Below, in pieces: positions 8,107-16,512 of a stretch of DNA of 64,000 nt (position 1 is the first letter of the stretch; the number at the start of each line of letters is the position of its first letter). The position numbers and the translations under genes were made by a program. The stretch lies in assembly GCF_014190935.1 (NCBI RefSeq), contig NZ_JACHVV010000001.1, forward strand, positions 682,001-746,000. The letters run 5' to 3'. This DNA comes from Chryseomonas sp014190935 (GTDB lineage Bacteria; Pseudomonadota; Gammaproteobacteria; Pseudomonadales; Pseudomonadaceae). The notes beneath the pieces were generated by a model, which made no database searches, was not told where the DNA came from, and was given only the letters and a program-made list of their open reading frames with translations.

Positions 8107-10289
8107 GGCGCTCCGATGAGGTCCTGCACGGCGGTGATCAGGGCGTCGTCGTGGAAGCTGCCCTTGGTCAGATAGTAGTCGGCTCCGGCCTGCATGCCCT
8201 TGAGCCGGTCTTCCGGGCGATCCTTGTAGGACACGATCATCACCGGCAGGGCATGCAGACGCGGATCGCGGCGCACCAGTTCCACCAGTTCGATACCGTT
8301 CATGCGCGGCATGTCGATGTCCGAAAGCAGCATGTCGAATTCGCCGGCGCGCACGGCGTTCCAGCCGTCCATGCCATCCACTGCCACTTCCACCTGATAA
8401 CCCTGGCCTTCCAAGAGCTTGCGCTCCATCTCGCGCACGGTGAGGGAGTCGTCCACCACCAGGATCCGCTTGACCCGGCGGCTGTCCAGGGCCGCGCCGC
8501 TCTGCACCTGCCGCAGGCGGCCCTCGCCGAGCAGTCGCTCGATGCCGGTGAGCAGATCGGCGACGTCCAGCAGGAGCACCGGACTGCCGTCGTCGAGCAG
8601 CGCCCCGGCGGTGACCGAGCGCAACTTGCCGAAGATCTCGTCCAGCGGCTTGAGCGCCAGGCCCTGCTCGCCGCGCAGGCGATCCACCACCAGGCCGTAG
8701 CGCCGGTCGCCGCTGCCGATCACCAGCACGGCGAGATCGCCGCTGGGCGGCGCGCCGTCCAGTTCCAGCAGCTGATGGGCCGCGACCAACCCCAGGTGAT
8801 CCTCGCCGAGCAGGAAGAAGGCCTTGCCCTCCAGCGAGTGCACCTCGGCCGGATCCAGGCGCAGGACCCGCTCGATCCGGTTGACCGGCAGGGCATAGGC
8901 CTCGCCGGCGATGTCGACGATCAGCGCCCGGACGATGGAGCGACTGACCGGTACCAGCAGGTGGGTGCTGAAGCCCAGTCCCGGGCGGGTTTCCAGGCGG
9001 ACCTCGCCATCCAGGGCGCGAATGGCGTCGGCCACCACATCCAGGCCCACCCCGCGACCGGAGAGCTCGGTCACCGTCTCCTTGAGACTGAAACCGGGCA
9101 GCAGCAGGAATTCCAGCAATTCCGCCGGGCTCAGCTCGGCGGCCACCGGTGGCGGACTCAGGCGCCGGGCGATGACCGCGGCGCGGATGCGCTCCAGATC
9201 CAGGCCGCGCCCGTCGTCATGCAGGCTGACCTGCAGGCGCCCGGCGACATGGCGGGCCTCCAGGCGGATCTGGCCGCAGTCGGGCTTGCCCAGGGCGCGG
9301 CGTTCGGCCGGGGTTTCCAAGCCATGGTCGACGGCATTGCGCAGGAGGTGATTGAGCGGGCTTTCCAGCCGCGCTAGCACCTCGCGATCGATCAGGGTGT
9401 CGGCGCCGTCCACCTGCAGCACGGCATCCTTGTCCAGACCCCGGGCCAGGTCGCGCACCAGCCGCGGAAAGCCCTGGACGGCATCGCGCAGCGGGCGCAT
9501 GCGCACCCCCAGCACCTCGTCCAGCAACCCCTGGCAGACGCCGAGCAGGCGCCGCTCGTAGGCTTCCAGGGCCTGCAGCTGCTGCTGATAGCGATCGAGC
9601 AGGCCTTCCTGGCGCTGACGCACTTCGCTGCTGACCGCCTGGGCCTGGCCGAACAGGCCCTGCAATTCCGCGCGATAGCCCTGGAAGCCCTGGACCAGGC
9701 CATGCAGGCCGAGGCCCATGACCCGGGCTTCGCTGGTAAGGGCGAGAATCTGGTTGAAGCGACCACTGTCCACGCGCAGCGGGTCCCGGCTGCGCTCGGC
9801 GTCGGGGGCGGGTTCTTCGGGTGCGACGGGCGCCGGTGCCGGCTCACGGGGGGCGCCGGCGCCCGCTGGCAGCGGATCACCCGCGCCGGTGCTCAGCGCC
9901 TGCGCCAGCGCCCGCTGGCTATCGCGCTGTTCGCGCTGCCAGCGCTGGCTAGCGGCCTCGTCCAGGCGACTGACCTCACCGAGGACGTCGACGCAGCGAA
10001 ACAGCTGGTCGATGTCCGCTGGTCCGAGCTGGCGGCGTCCGGTCTGGACCGCGACCAGACAATCCTCCATGGCGTGGGCCAGCTCCACCAGGCCGTCGAG
10101 ATCGACGATGCGCGCCGCGCCCTTGATGGAGTGGGCCGCGCGCATCATCGGCTCGATCACCCCCGTGTCGGTGGGGTCGCGCTCCAGGCGCAACAGGCCG
10201 GCATCCAGCGCCTGCAAATGACTCTGCACCTCGCTGGCGAAGAGGTCGTAGAGGGACATCTCGCGCACGTCGCGCGGTGGCTGACTCAT
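8103..10289 (-). CDS. wspE: WspE, CheA-type hybrid histidine kinase/response regulator
   Basis: This 728-aa protein has an N-terminal HPt (AAHSIKGAARI, phospho-His), a helical dimerisation region, a HATPase (HLLRNAVDHGLETPAERR; GRGVGLDVV), a CheW-like coupling domain and a C-terminal receiver (ILVVDDSLTVREME, phospho-Asp in MLLSDIDMPRMNG). It is the kinase of the Wsp complex, takes input from WspA through WspB/WspD, and phosphorylates WspR and WspF. ATGA-type overlaps link it to wspD upstream and wspF downstream. Its size is usual for WspE. Confidence 0.95.
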   Translation of the reverse strand: MSQPPRDVREMSLYDLFASEVQSHLQALDAGLLRLERDPTDTGVIEPMMRAAHSIKGAARIVDLDGLVELAHAMEDCLVAVQTGRRQLGPADIDQLFRCVDVLGEVSRLDEAASQRWQREQRDSQRALAQALSTGAGDPLPAGAGAPREPAPAPVAPEEPAPDAERSRDPLRVDSGRFNQILALTSEARVMGLGLHGLVQGFQGYRAELQGLFGQAQAVSSEVRQRQEGLLDRYQQQLQALEAYERRLLGVCQGLLDEVLGVRMRPLRDAVQGFPRLVRDLARGLDKDAVLQVDGADTLIDREVLARLESPLNHLLRNAVDHGLETPAERRALGKPDCGQIRLEARHVAGRLQVSLHDDGRGLDLERIRAAVIARRLSPPPVAAELSPAELLEFLLLPGFSLKETVTELSGRGVGLDVVADAIRALDGEVRLETRPGLGFSTHLLVPVSRSIVRALIVDIAGEAYALPVNRIERVLRLDPAEVHSLEGKAFFLLGEDHLGLVAAHQLLELDGAPPSGDLAVLVIGSGDRRYGLVVDRLRGEQGLALKPLDEIFGKLRSVTAGALLDDGSPVLLLDVADLLTGIERLLGEGRLRQVQSGAALDSRRVKRILVVDDSLTVREMERKLLEGQGYQVEVAVDGMDGWNAVRAGEFDMLLSDIDMPRMNGIELVELVRRDPRLHALPVMIVSYKDRPEDRLKGMQAGADYYLTKGSFHDDALITAVQDLIGAP

Positions 10290-10813
10290 CGCAGCGCCTC
10301 TTCCAGCGCCCGCTCCAGCCGTGGCAGTTCGAGCAGGCCTACCTGGTACTCACCTTCCCGATAGACGCCGCCCAGGTAGCTGAGCAATTCGCCGCCCAGG
10401 GTGGCTGGCGGCGGCTGCACCTCGCCAGGGGCGTAGCGCTGCAGACCCAGGACCTCGTCCACCTGCACCGCCCAGTCGCGGCGCCCGATGTGCAGCAGCA
10501 ACAGGCGCGGAAAGCCGCGCGTCTGCGCTCCCGGCGCCACCGCCAGCAACAGCTCCAGGGCGATGCAGGGTTGCAGCTGGCCACGCACCGGGACGATGCC
10601 GCGGAGCAGCGGCGAGCGCCGATGGGGAACGCGGTGCACGGCGGTGGGATCGGCGGCGGTAACCAGGCAACTGCCCGGCAGCCCCAGCCATTCCGCACCG
10701 AGGCGAAAGACCAGGGCGCTGGCCGAGCGCGCCTGGCGGTCGTCCAGGGGCTCGGCATAGTGTGAGGCCCAGTTGGCACGCTCCCGGGCGTCGAGTTCGC
10801 GATTCAGGCTCAT
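10286..10813 (-). CDS. wspD: WspD, CheW-like coupling protein (short form)
   Basis: This 175-aa protein consists mainly of a CheW domain (SALVFRLGAEWLGL; VPHRRSPLLRGIVPVRGQL). With WspB it couples the receptor WspA to the kinase WspE. The ATG overlaps the wspC stop (ATGA), and an in-frame TGA lies just upstream, so the frame cannot be extended. Compared from memory with the roughly 230-aa WspD of P. aeruginosa, it lacks the N-terminal Cys-containing extension. Operon position and the CheW fold make the assignment safe; the missing segment is the odd feature. Confidence 0.88.
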   Translation of the reverse strand: MSLNRELDARERANWASHYAEPLDDRQARSASALVFRLGAEWLGLPGSCLVTAADPTAVHRVPHRRSPLLRGIVPVRGQLQPCIALELLLAVAPGAQTRGFPRLLLLHIGRRDWAVQVDEVLGLQRYAPGEVQPPPATLGGELLSYLGGVYREGEYQVGLLELPRLERALEEALR

Positions 10814-12057
10814 GCCTCGTCACCCGCGCGGGTCTGGATGCGCGCGGCCCGCTCGCGCAGGCGCCCGGCTTCATCGAGTCGACCGGCTCTTTCGCAGATC
10901 AGCGCCAGGCGACAGAGCGCGGGATAATGCCCCGGCTCCAGATAGAGGGCCTGGCGCAGCGCCCGCTCCGCCTCGGCGGCGCGGGCGTCGGGCAGGATCA
11001 GCGCCAGCAGGAAGTGGGCACCGGCCTGGCTGCGATCCGCCTCGAGCAGGTTGCGCAGCAGCATCTCGGCTTCGGCGCCGCGTCCGGCATCGGCCAGGCG
11101 CTGGGCTTCGTCGAGCGGCGCAGGGCCGGCGGAGACGGGGGTGACCGGGGCGGATGCCGGCAGACTTCTGGCGCGCAGGCGCGCGGGCAGGGTCGCTGTG
11201 GCGGGCGAGCGCGCTGCCGCCTTGCGCCGTGGCGGCGCAGCCGGCGTGGGCGAACGCGGTTGTTCGGGTGCTGCGGCCTGGCGTTTGACCAGGGCGGAGG
11301 CGTGAGCCACGCCCAGGCTGGCAAAGCCATGACGCATGGCACTGACCATCTCCGAACTGCCGACGCAGAGCAGGCCGTCGTCGTGCATGAGCGCGGCCAG
11401 GTGACTGAGGGCGCGGCCCTGGGTCTGGTCGTCGAAATAGATCAGCAGGTTGCGGCAGAGCACCACGTCGAACGCGGTGCCGTCGCGCAGGCTGCCCAGC
11501 TGCAGGATGTTGCCCTGGCGAAAGCGCACCTGGTTGCGCACCCGTTCGGCCAGCCGATAGCGATCGCCCTCGGCGTCGAAATAGCGGTCGCGAAAGCTCA
11601 GGTCGCGGGCGCGAAAGGAATTGCGTCCGTAGAGGCCGCGGCGGGCGCGCTCCAGGGACGGCTCGTTGATGTCCACCGCGGTCACCTCGAAGGCCGCCGC
11701 CGGCAGGCCGGTGTCGAACAGCGCCATGGCCAGGGTATAGGGCTCTTCCCCGGTGGAGCAGGGCAGGCTGAGCAGCCGCACCGGCACGCCGCTGCGGGCA
11801 TGGCGTTCCTGGGCGAAGCGGGCGGCGTGGGCGATGGCCTGGGGATCGCGAAAGAACCAGGTCTCGGGAATGACCAGCAGGTCCAGCAGATCGGCGAATT
11901 CGGCTTCGTCGTCGAGGATGCGTGCCATGTAGCCTTCCGCATCACCCTCCTGGCGCTCGCGCAGCCGCTGGCGGATGGCGCGCCCGAGCATGTCGTCGGC
12001 TATGGCCAGGCCGGTGCGCGCCCGCACCAGGGGCGCCAGCCGCGGATCGAGCTTCAC
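10810..12057 (-). CDS. wspC: WspC, CheR-type methyltransferase with C-terminal TPR
   Basis: This protein of about 415 aa carries a CheR-type SAM-dependent methyltransferase (PETWFFRDPQAI; LSLPCSTGEEPYTLAMAL; VTAVDINEPSLERA; CVGSSEM) followed by a Pro/Ala-rich linker and a TPR-like C-terminus. It methylates WspA, opposing WspF. The GTG at 12057 is chosen because it overlaps the wspB TGA and yields a normal CheR N-terminus (VKLDPRLAPLVRARTG). Upstream in-frame codons read through wspB in another frame and look like shadow sequence. The stop overlaps the wspD start. Confidence 0.93.
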   Translation of the reverse strand: MKLDPRLAPLVRARTGLAIADDMLGRAIRQRLRERQEGDAEGYMARILDDEAEFADLLDLLVIPETWFFRDPQAIAHAARFAQERHARSGVPVRLLSLPCSTGEEPYTLAMALFDTGLPAAAFEVTAVDINEPSLERARRGLYGRNSFRARDLSFRDRYFDAEGDRYRLAERVRNQVRFRQGNILQLGSLRDGTAFDVVLCRNLLIYFDDQTQGRALSHLAALMHDDGLLCVGSSEMVSAMRHGFASLGVAHASALVKRQAAAPEQPRSPTPAAPPRRKAAARSPATATLPARLRARSLPASAPVTPVSAGPAPLDEAQRLADAGRGAEAEMLLRNLLEADRSQAGAHFLLALILPDARAAEAERALRQALYLEPGHYPALCRLALICERAGRLDEAGRLRERAARIQTRAGDEA

Positions 12058-12509
12058 GCAGCCTCCCGGAACAGCAGGGTGGCCAGGGCTGGCGAGAGCA
12101 GACGCTCCGGCTCCAGCCACAGCCAGAGCCCTTCGGGCGTCTCCAGCACCTCGCCGAGCCAGGGGTAGTCGGGCAGTTGGACGCCCGCCGGCCGCGGCGC
12201 GCGGGCGGTGACCCGGCGCACGCCGGCGACGCCTTCCACCACCAGGCCGAGCGGACGGCTATCGCCCCCGGGCAGCATGAAGTCCATCAGCAGGATACGG
12301 GTGTCCTGGCGCGCCTGGGCGCCCGGGCCGCCGCTCATGGCGGTGACGTCCACCACCGGAATGGCCGTGCCATGCAGATTCATCAACCCGGCCACCCCGG
12401 GTGGCGCAGCGGGAAAGCGGGTCAACTGCAGCAAGGGCAGGACCTGGCGGATCGCCGTCGTCGGCAGGGCTGCCGCGGCAGCGGCCAACTGGAAGATCAG
12501 GATCTGCAT
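12054..12509 (-). CDS. wspB: WspB, CheW-like coupling protein
   Basis: This CheW-domain protein of about 151 aa (MQILIFQLAA; RFPAAPPGVAGLMNLHGTAIPVVDV) links the WspA receptor to WspE. The ATG at 12509 follows the wspA stop within a few bases; a TTG overlapping the wspA TGA at 12515 is possible but less likely. Its own stop overlaps the GTG of wspC. Together with WspD it gives the Wsp array two distinct CheW proteins, as in other pseudomonads. Confidence 0.92.
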   Translation of the reverse strand: MQILIFQLAAAAAALPTTAIRQVLPLLQLTRFPAAPPGVAGLMNLHGTAIPVVDVTAMSGGPGAQARQDTRILLMDFMLPGGDSRPLGLVVEGVAGVRRVTARAPRPAGVQLPDYPWLGEVLETPEGLWLWLEPERLLSPALATLLFREAA

Positions 12510-12511
12510 GG

Positions 12512-14317
12512 TCAACGGGTGACCGAGAAGGTGGCGACGCTGCTTTGCAGGTCCTGCGCCGCCTGCTGCAGATACTGGACCGCCTCGCTGGTGGCCTTGA
12601 GCGCCTCGGTGGTCTGCTGGGTACTGTCGTTGAGCTGGGTGATGGTCTCGGCGATCTGGCCGGCGCCCACCGCCTGGGACTGCATGCCCTCGAGGACGAT
12701 GTCGAAACGCGCCGGCAGCTTCTGCACGTCCTCGATCACCTCGGCCAACTGGTCGCTGACGCTGGCTACCTCCTGCACGCTGCGGCGGATCTCCTCGGAA
12801 AACTTGTCCATGCCCATGACGCTGGCGGAGACCGCGGAATTCATGTCCTTGAGCATCTGCTCGATGTCGTCGGTGGCCGCGGTGGTCTGGTCGGACAGCC
12901 GGCGGATCTCGGTGGCCACCACCGAGAAACCCCGTCCTGCCTCGCCGGCCTTCTCCGCCTCGATGGCGGCATTAAGCGACAGCAGGTTGGTCTGGTCGGC
13001 CACCTTGGTGATGGTGGTCAGCACCTTGTTGATGTGGCTGGATTTCTCCGACAGGGCGGCGAGCTTGGCGTTGATCGAATCGGTCGCGGCGACCATGCGC
13101 TGCATGGTGCTGTCCATGCTCGCCAGGCTGCTGCGCGCCTGTTCCGCGCCCTCGGTGGTCTCGTCCGCCAGCTGCACGGCTTCTTCCATGGTGCGTACCA
13201 GGGCGTTGGCGTTGGCGGCGATCTCCCGGGTGGTGCTCAGCACCTCCACGCTGGTCTGCGCCTGCTCGATGCTGGTGGCCTCCTGCTGGCGGGAAGAGGC
13301 GGCGATCTCGGTGGTGGAAGAGGTCACCTGAATGCCGGCGCGCTGCACCTTGGCGATCATGCCGCGCAGGTCCTCGATCATCTTGCCCAGACCGCGGGCC
13401 AACTGGCCGATGGCGTCGTCACCGCTGATCGCGGTCCGCCCGGTGAGGTCACCGGCGGCCGCCTTGTTGACCAGCCCGAGCAGGTCGTCGACATCGGCGC
13501 GCAGGCGCTGCATCAGCACCTGTTCGCGGGCGTGGTCATCCTGGATCTGCTGCGCCATCTGATTGAAGGCCAGACCGACCTGGGCGAGTTCGTCACGGCC
13601 TTGCACCTCCACCCGCGCGCCGCTGTCACCGGCGGAGATGCGCGCCACGGTATCGGTCAGGCGCCGAATCGAGCGCAGCAGGTGATGGGACAGCAACCAG
13701 GCGATGAGGGCGGCCAGCAGGACGCAGAGGGCGCCGCCAGCCACCAGGGTCCAGGTCAGCTGGTCGCGCACCTGCTCGGTATGGCCCGCGCGTTGTGCGT
13801 ACAGGCGGCGCTCCTCGTCTGCGATGTTCTGGATCTGCTGACGCATGGCCGCGACCTGATTGGTCAGGGTGGCGATCAGGGGCTCGTTGGCCAGTTGCAC
13901 GGGTGACAGATTGCCGGTGTCGCGCAGGCGCAGCAGGGGTTCGAAGGTCTGCTGCCGCCAGGTGTCGATGTCCGCGGCAAGGCGGGCGAAGCGCTGCTGC
14001 TGGTCAGGATTGTCCTGGGTCAGCTGCTGTGGCACGCGCACGGCTGCGGCCAATGGCGCCAGCGCCTGGCGAGCGAGGTCGGCATCCGCGGGGGCGCCGG
14101 AATACCAGTAGTTGCGCAGCTTGGCCCGGGTCTCGAGCAGAGTGTTGTCCAGCGTAGTGACCGACAGCAGCACTTCGGCGGTGTGCCTGTCCCAGCGATT
14201 GGCGTCGACCAGGCTCTGCAACGCGGCATAGGTCAGCCAGAGCAGCAGGACCACCAGGGCGATGATGGCGGCGAAGCCGGCGAAGAGTTTGTTCTGGATG
14301 CGAATGTTTTTGAGCAT
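12512..14317 (-). CDS. wspA: WspA, methyl-accepting chemotaxis protein of the surface-sensing system
   Basis: This 601-aa protein starts with a membrane segment (about residues 12-30). A periplasmic domain follows, whose WDRHTAEVLLSVTTLDNTLL stretch resembles CHASE3, then a second membrane segment (about 190-212), a HAMP domain, a second HAMP-like helical unit (near NKAAAGDLTGRTA) and a cytoplasmic signalling hairpin (NAAIEAEKAGEAGRGFSVVA). It senses surface contact and controls WspE. The ATG at 14317 gives a normal leader (MLKNIRIQNKLFAG); an upstream in-frame start at 14368 would add a non-hydrophobic tail. First gene of the wsp operon. It appears longer than P. aeruginosa WspA as I recall it. 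Confidence 0.92.
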   Translation of the reverse strand: MLKNIRIQNKLFAGFAAIIALVVLLLWLTYAALQSLVDANRWDRHTAEVLLSVTTLDNTLLETRAKLRNYWYSGAPADADLARQALAPLAAAVRVPQQLTQDNPDQQQRFARLAADIDTWRQQTFEPLLRLRDTGNLSPVQLANEPLIATLTNQVAAMRQQIQNIADEERRLYAQRAGHTEQVRDQLTWTLVAGGALCVLLAALIAWLLSHHLLRSIRRLTDTVARISAGDSGARVEVQGRDELAQVGLAFNQMAQQIQDDHAREQVLMQRLRADVDDLLGLVNKAAAGDLTGRTAISGDDAIGQLARGLGKMIEDLRGMIAKVQRAGIQVTSSTTEIAASSRQQEATSIEQAQTSVEVLSTTREIAANANALVRTMEEAVQLADETTEGAEQARSSLASMDSTMQRMVAATDSINAKLAALSEKSSHINKVLTTITKVADQTNLLSLNAAIEAEKAGEAGRGFSVVATEIRRLSDQTTAATDDIEQMLKDMNSAVSASVMGMDKFSEEIRRSVQEVASVSDQLAEVIEDVQKLPARFDIVLEGMQSQAVGAGQIAETITQLNDSTQQTTEALKATSEAVQYLQQAAQDLQSSVATFSVTR

Positions 14318-14476
14318 GGGCACCGGCGCTGACGGACAGAGGCGAAGGAAGTGAGCCCTGGGGGCCACTTGGGTTGTCCGATAAAAGTAGCACGGTCATG
14401 CATTTGTGTGAGTTGCGACGCACTTCAGGGCCAGTGGCCAGCAGTGCCAGGATCGGGAAGCGATGCGTACCGAGAA

Positions 14477-14514
14477 GGCAGCCTGCCAGATGTCATCACG
14501 ACAGGAAGGCTGCC
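14477..14514 (-). terminator. Hairpin downstream of the KGG stress gene
   Basis: The arms GGCAGCC and GGCTGCC enclose a loop that can fold further through TGTC and GACA. On the minus strand the stem is followed by TTCTC, a weak T tract. It lies 16 bp after the stop of the KGG gene and before wspA, so it may end that transcript. Confidence 0.4.
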
Positions 14515-14530
14515 GGCGAGTCAGCGCAAG

Positions 14531-14731
14531 TCAGGTCGCCTCGGTGTCGTTCGCTGCCTCGGACCGGCGGGTGCCATGGCTGTTCTGGCCGCCCTTGCGC
14601 CCGGCTTCGGAAGCGCGAGCCGGATTGTTGGCGAAGTTGCCACCACTGGCACGGCCGCCCTTGCGCCCAGCCTCGGCGGCGCGATCGCGGTTGTTGGCGA
14701 AGTTGCCTGGATTGCTGCTCTTGTTAGCCAT
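14531..14731 (-). CDS. KGG-repeat general stress protein
   Basis: This 66-aa, strongly hydrophilic protein (starts MANKSSNPGNF) contains two copies of a GNFANN...EAGRKGG unit. This is the KGG/Con-10 motif of small stress-induced proteins such as GsiB and YciG. Such proteins are usually induced under RpoS control and are thought to protect the cell in stationary phase or drought. The ATG at 14731 is preferred over an upstream alternative start at 14746 because GGGAGAAG stands 6-8 bases before it. It is divergent from the XRE-cupin gene across a long non-coding stretch. Confidence 0.85.
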   Translation of the reverse strand: MANKSSNPGNFANNRDRAAEAGRKGGRASGGNFANNPARASEAGRKGGQNSHGTRRSEAANDTEAT

Positions 14732-15168
14732 AAGAACTTCTCCCACTTTCAGTGATTGACAGGGCGAATGCCGCGCCCCTAAAGGCTAAGCGATTCGGAT
14801 ATTGAGAGTAGGAGGTTATAGAGCGAGTTCGGGCGAACTGATCGAGGGCTGTATTGTTATACAACGTTCAAGTCGAATACAGGATTAATATTCGGGGGTC
14901 CCGCGCTAGAGCCGTCGCGGAAGAAGCTGTACAGGGGTTGTAAAAGAATCTGCCAGGCAAGGTGGCAACAATTAGGAAAACAGGCTTGTCGGCATTGAAA
15001 TTTTTTGAAATATCTTGCGGCAGGGCACGTCTTTGCTGAGCTTTATCACGATCAGGAACTCAGACGACTTTGCTGGCCCGGCGTTCTGCACTCGCCCGAG
15101 AATTTATCATTAAAACGGAGAAGTGGTCTGTATTCGTTGTTACAGGGTAACGCTATTTCTTTAACCCG

Positions 15169-15197
15169 CTAGAGCGCCTGACCTCTCAGCTAGAGCG
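15169..15197. repeat. Direct repeat CTAGAGCG, spaced 21 bp
   Basis: Identical 8-mers at 15169-15176 and 15190-15197 start 21 bp apart, about two helical turns, and so face the same side of the DNA. A partial third copy (CTAGAGC) is at 14906. The position upstream of a regulator gene suggests an operator. This is inference from spacing only. Confidence 0.4.
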
Positions 15198-15232
15198 TTT
15201 TACGACCGGCCCCGGCTGAAAATAAATACCAC

Positions 15233-15264
15233 TCGAAAGATTCGGCGGATAAGGATTCTTTCGA
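15233..15264. promoter_or_regulatory. Inverted repeat TCGAAAGA-N16-TCTTTCGA upstream of the XRE-cupin gene
   Basis: A perfect 8-bp inverted repeat with a 16-bp spacer ends 114 bp before the XRE-cupin start. It could be an autoregulatory operator or, in RNA, the stem of a leader hairpin. No family consensus is known to me for this site. Confidence 0.4.
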
Positions 15265-15378
15265 TAAAGTTTAATGCGATAGTTGGTTTGCAGGATAACG
15301 GGTGTAGAGCGAGCGAGCAAAAAGATCTTGCAGAGGAATCTCTTATGTGAGAAAAAATCCCTAATTTGGGAGGTGACC

Positions 15379-15921
15379 ATGCTCGATCAACGTCTGGCAG
15401 CCAGGCTCAAGGCGCTGCGCCTGGAGCGCGAATTGTCCCTGGAGCAGTTGGCGACCCTGAGCGGGGTCAGTCGCGCGACGCTGTCGCGGCTGGAAAACGC
15501 CGAGGTCAGCCCGACCACGGCGGTTCTCGGGCAACTCTGCTCGGCCTACGGCCTGACCCTGACGCGTCTGCTGCACAGCGTGGAAAGCGCCTATCCGGCC
15601 CAGGTCGCACGCCAGGCGCAGCAGATCTGGAGCGATCCCGAGCAGGCCTTCACCCGCCGTTCGGTCTCGCCGCCGGCCCAGGCCCTGGCGGGCGAAGTCA
15701 TCGAAAGCAAGCTCGGGCCGGGTGTGGACATCCGCTATGAGACATCGCCCCGCCCAGGCCTCGAACACCATCTGCTGCTGCTCGAAGGCGAGTTGCAGCT
15801 GTGGATCGAAGAGCAGCCCTACCGCCTGGATATCGGCGACTGCCTGCGCTATCGCCTCTGGGGCAGCAGCCGGTTCCTCAGCGGTCCGGCGGGCGCCCGT
15901 TATCTCCTGTTTATGATCTGA
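15379..15921 (+). CDS. XRE-family transcriptional regulator with C-terminal cupin domain
   Basis: This 180-aa protein has an N-terminal helix-turn-helix (LSLEQLATLSGVSRATLSRLE) and a C-terminal cupin (about residues 100-175: HHLLLLEGELQLWI ... DIGDCLRYRLWG). It belongs to the HTH_3-cupin class, which usually senses a small ligand and controls an adjacent metabolic gene. The ATG at 15379 has GGGAGGTG just upstream; a longer frame to 15283 lacks such a signal. The GNAT gene starts 9 bp after its stop, so the two probably form one transcript. Confidence 0.9.
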   Translation: MLDQRLAARLKALRLERELSLEQLATLSGVSRATLSRLENAEVSPTTAVLGQLCSAYGLTLTRLLHSVESAYPAQVARQAQQIWSDPEQAFTRRSVSPPAQALAGEVIESKLGPGVDIRYETSPRPGLEHHLLLLEGELQLWIEEQPYRLDIGDCLRYRLWGSSRFLSGPAGARYLLFMI

Positions 15922-15930
15922 GGTGTGTCC

Positions 15931-16497
15931 ATGAATGCTTCCCTGAGTATCGAGCGGCTCGACGCTGTTGCCTTCGCGACCCACCTGGATGACTTTCAGC
16001 GTCTGCTCGCGGCCTGTGTCGAGCAGGGCGCCAGCATCGGCTTCATCCTGCCGCTCGGCGACAGTGTGAATCGGCGCTTCTGGACCGAAGCCGTGGCGCC
16101 AGGCCTGGCCCGGGGCACCCGCCTGCTGTTCGCCGCGCGCCAGGACGGTCGCGTGGTCGGCAGCGTGCAGCTGGTGCTGGATACCCCGGCCAACCAGCCG
16201 CACCGCGCCGACGTGGTCAAGTTGCTGGTGCATCCGGACTGCCGTCGCCAGGGGCTGGCGCGCCGGCTGATGCAGGCGGTGGAAGCGGCCGCCCAGGCCG
16301 AGGGGCGGGAATTGCTGACCCTGGACACCCGTAGCGACGACCACGCCGAGCCGCTCTATCTGTCGCTGGGCTATCAGGTGGTCGGCAGGATTCCCGGCTA
16401 TGCCCTGGATGCCCGCCAACCGGAACGCCGCGACAGCACCACCCTGATGTACAAGACGCTACCAGCCGCGCCCGTTAAGCTGGGCGCCTTCAGTTAA
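15931..16497 (+). CDS. GNAT-family N-acetyltransferase
   Basis: This 188-aa protein has a GNAT fold with the acetyl-CoA loop visible as VHPDCRRQGLARRLMQAVE, followed by LLTLDTRSDDHAEPLYLSLGYQVVGRIPGYA, typical of the family. The substrate is unknown. A GTG two codons upstream (15925) is a possible start. Tight linkage to the XRE-cupin regulator suggests a small regulator-plus-modifying-enzyme unit, perhaps acting on an amine or amino acid (inference). Confidence 0.85.
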   Translation: MNASLSIERLDAVAFATHLDDFQRLLAACVEQGASIGFILPLGDSVNRRFWTEAVAPGLARGTRLLFAARQDGRVVGSVQLVLDTPANQPHRADVVKLLVHPDCRRQGLARRLMQAVEAAAQAEGRELLTLDTRSDDHAEPLYLSLGYQVVGRIPGYALDARQPERRDSTTLMYKTLPAAPVKLGAFS

Positions 16498-16512
16498 GGA
16501 CGCCTACCCACC

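Larger units (their letters stand above)
14760..15378. other. A/T-richer non-coding stretch with several symmetrical motifs
   Basis: About 620 bp between the KGG gene and the XRE-cupin gene hold no convincing gene. The sequence is clearly richer in A/T than its surroundings. Visible structures are TTGT TAT ACAA at 14854-14864, GTTAC AGG GTAAC at 15139-15151, a direct repeat CTAGAGCG at 15169 and 15190, and an inverted repeat TCGAAAGA/TCTTTCGA at 15233-15264. A 64-codon minus-strand ORF at 15186-15380 has no ribosome binding site or recognisable content and is not called. The stretch presumably holds the two divergent promoters and could hold a small RNA. Confidence 0.5.

Noticed and set aside
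5980..8175. Open frame of 731 codons on the plus strand across wspR and wspF
   Set aside because: Antisense to two genes with complete catalytic motifs; composition dominated by Gly/His/Gln.
10350..10874. Alternative 174-codon frame over wspD, considered as a frameshifted N-terminus
   Set aside because: The sequence is Arg/Pro/Ala-rich shadow and does not resemble the CheW lead; the ATGA junction between wspC and wspD is a natural start.
14560..14731. Tandem DNA similarity considered as a CRISPR-like or satellite repeat
   Set aside because: It is the internal duplication that encodes two KGG units of the stress protein; only two copies and no spacers.
15186..15380. 64-codon minus-strand frame before the XRE-cupin gene
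   Set aside because: No ribosome binding site; covers the repeats and likely promoter, and the residues show no domain.
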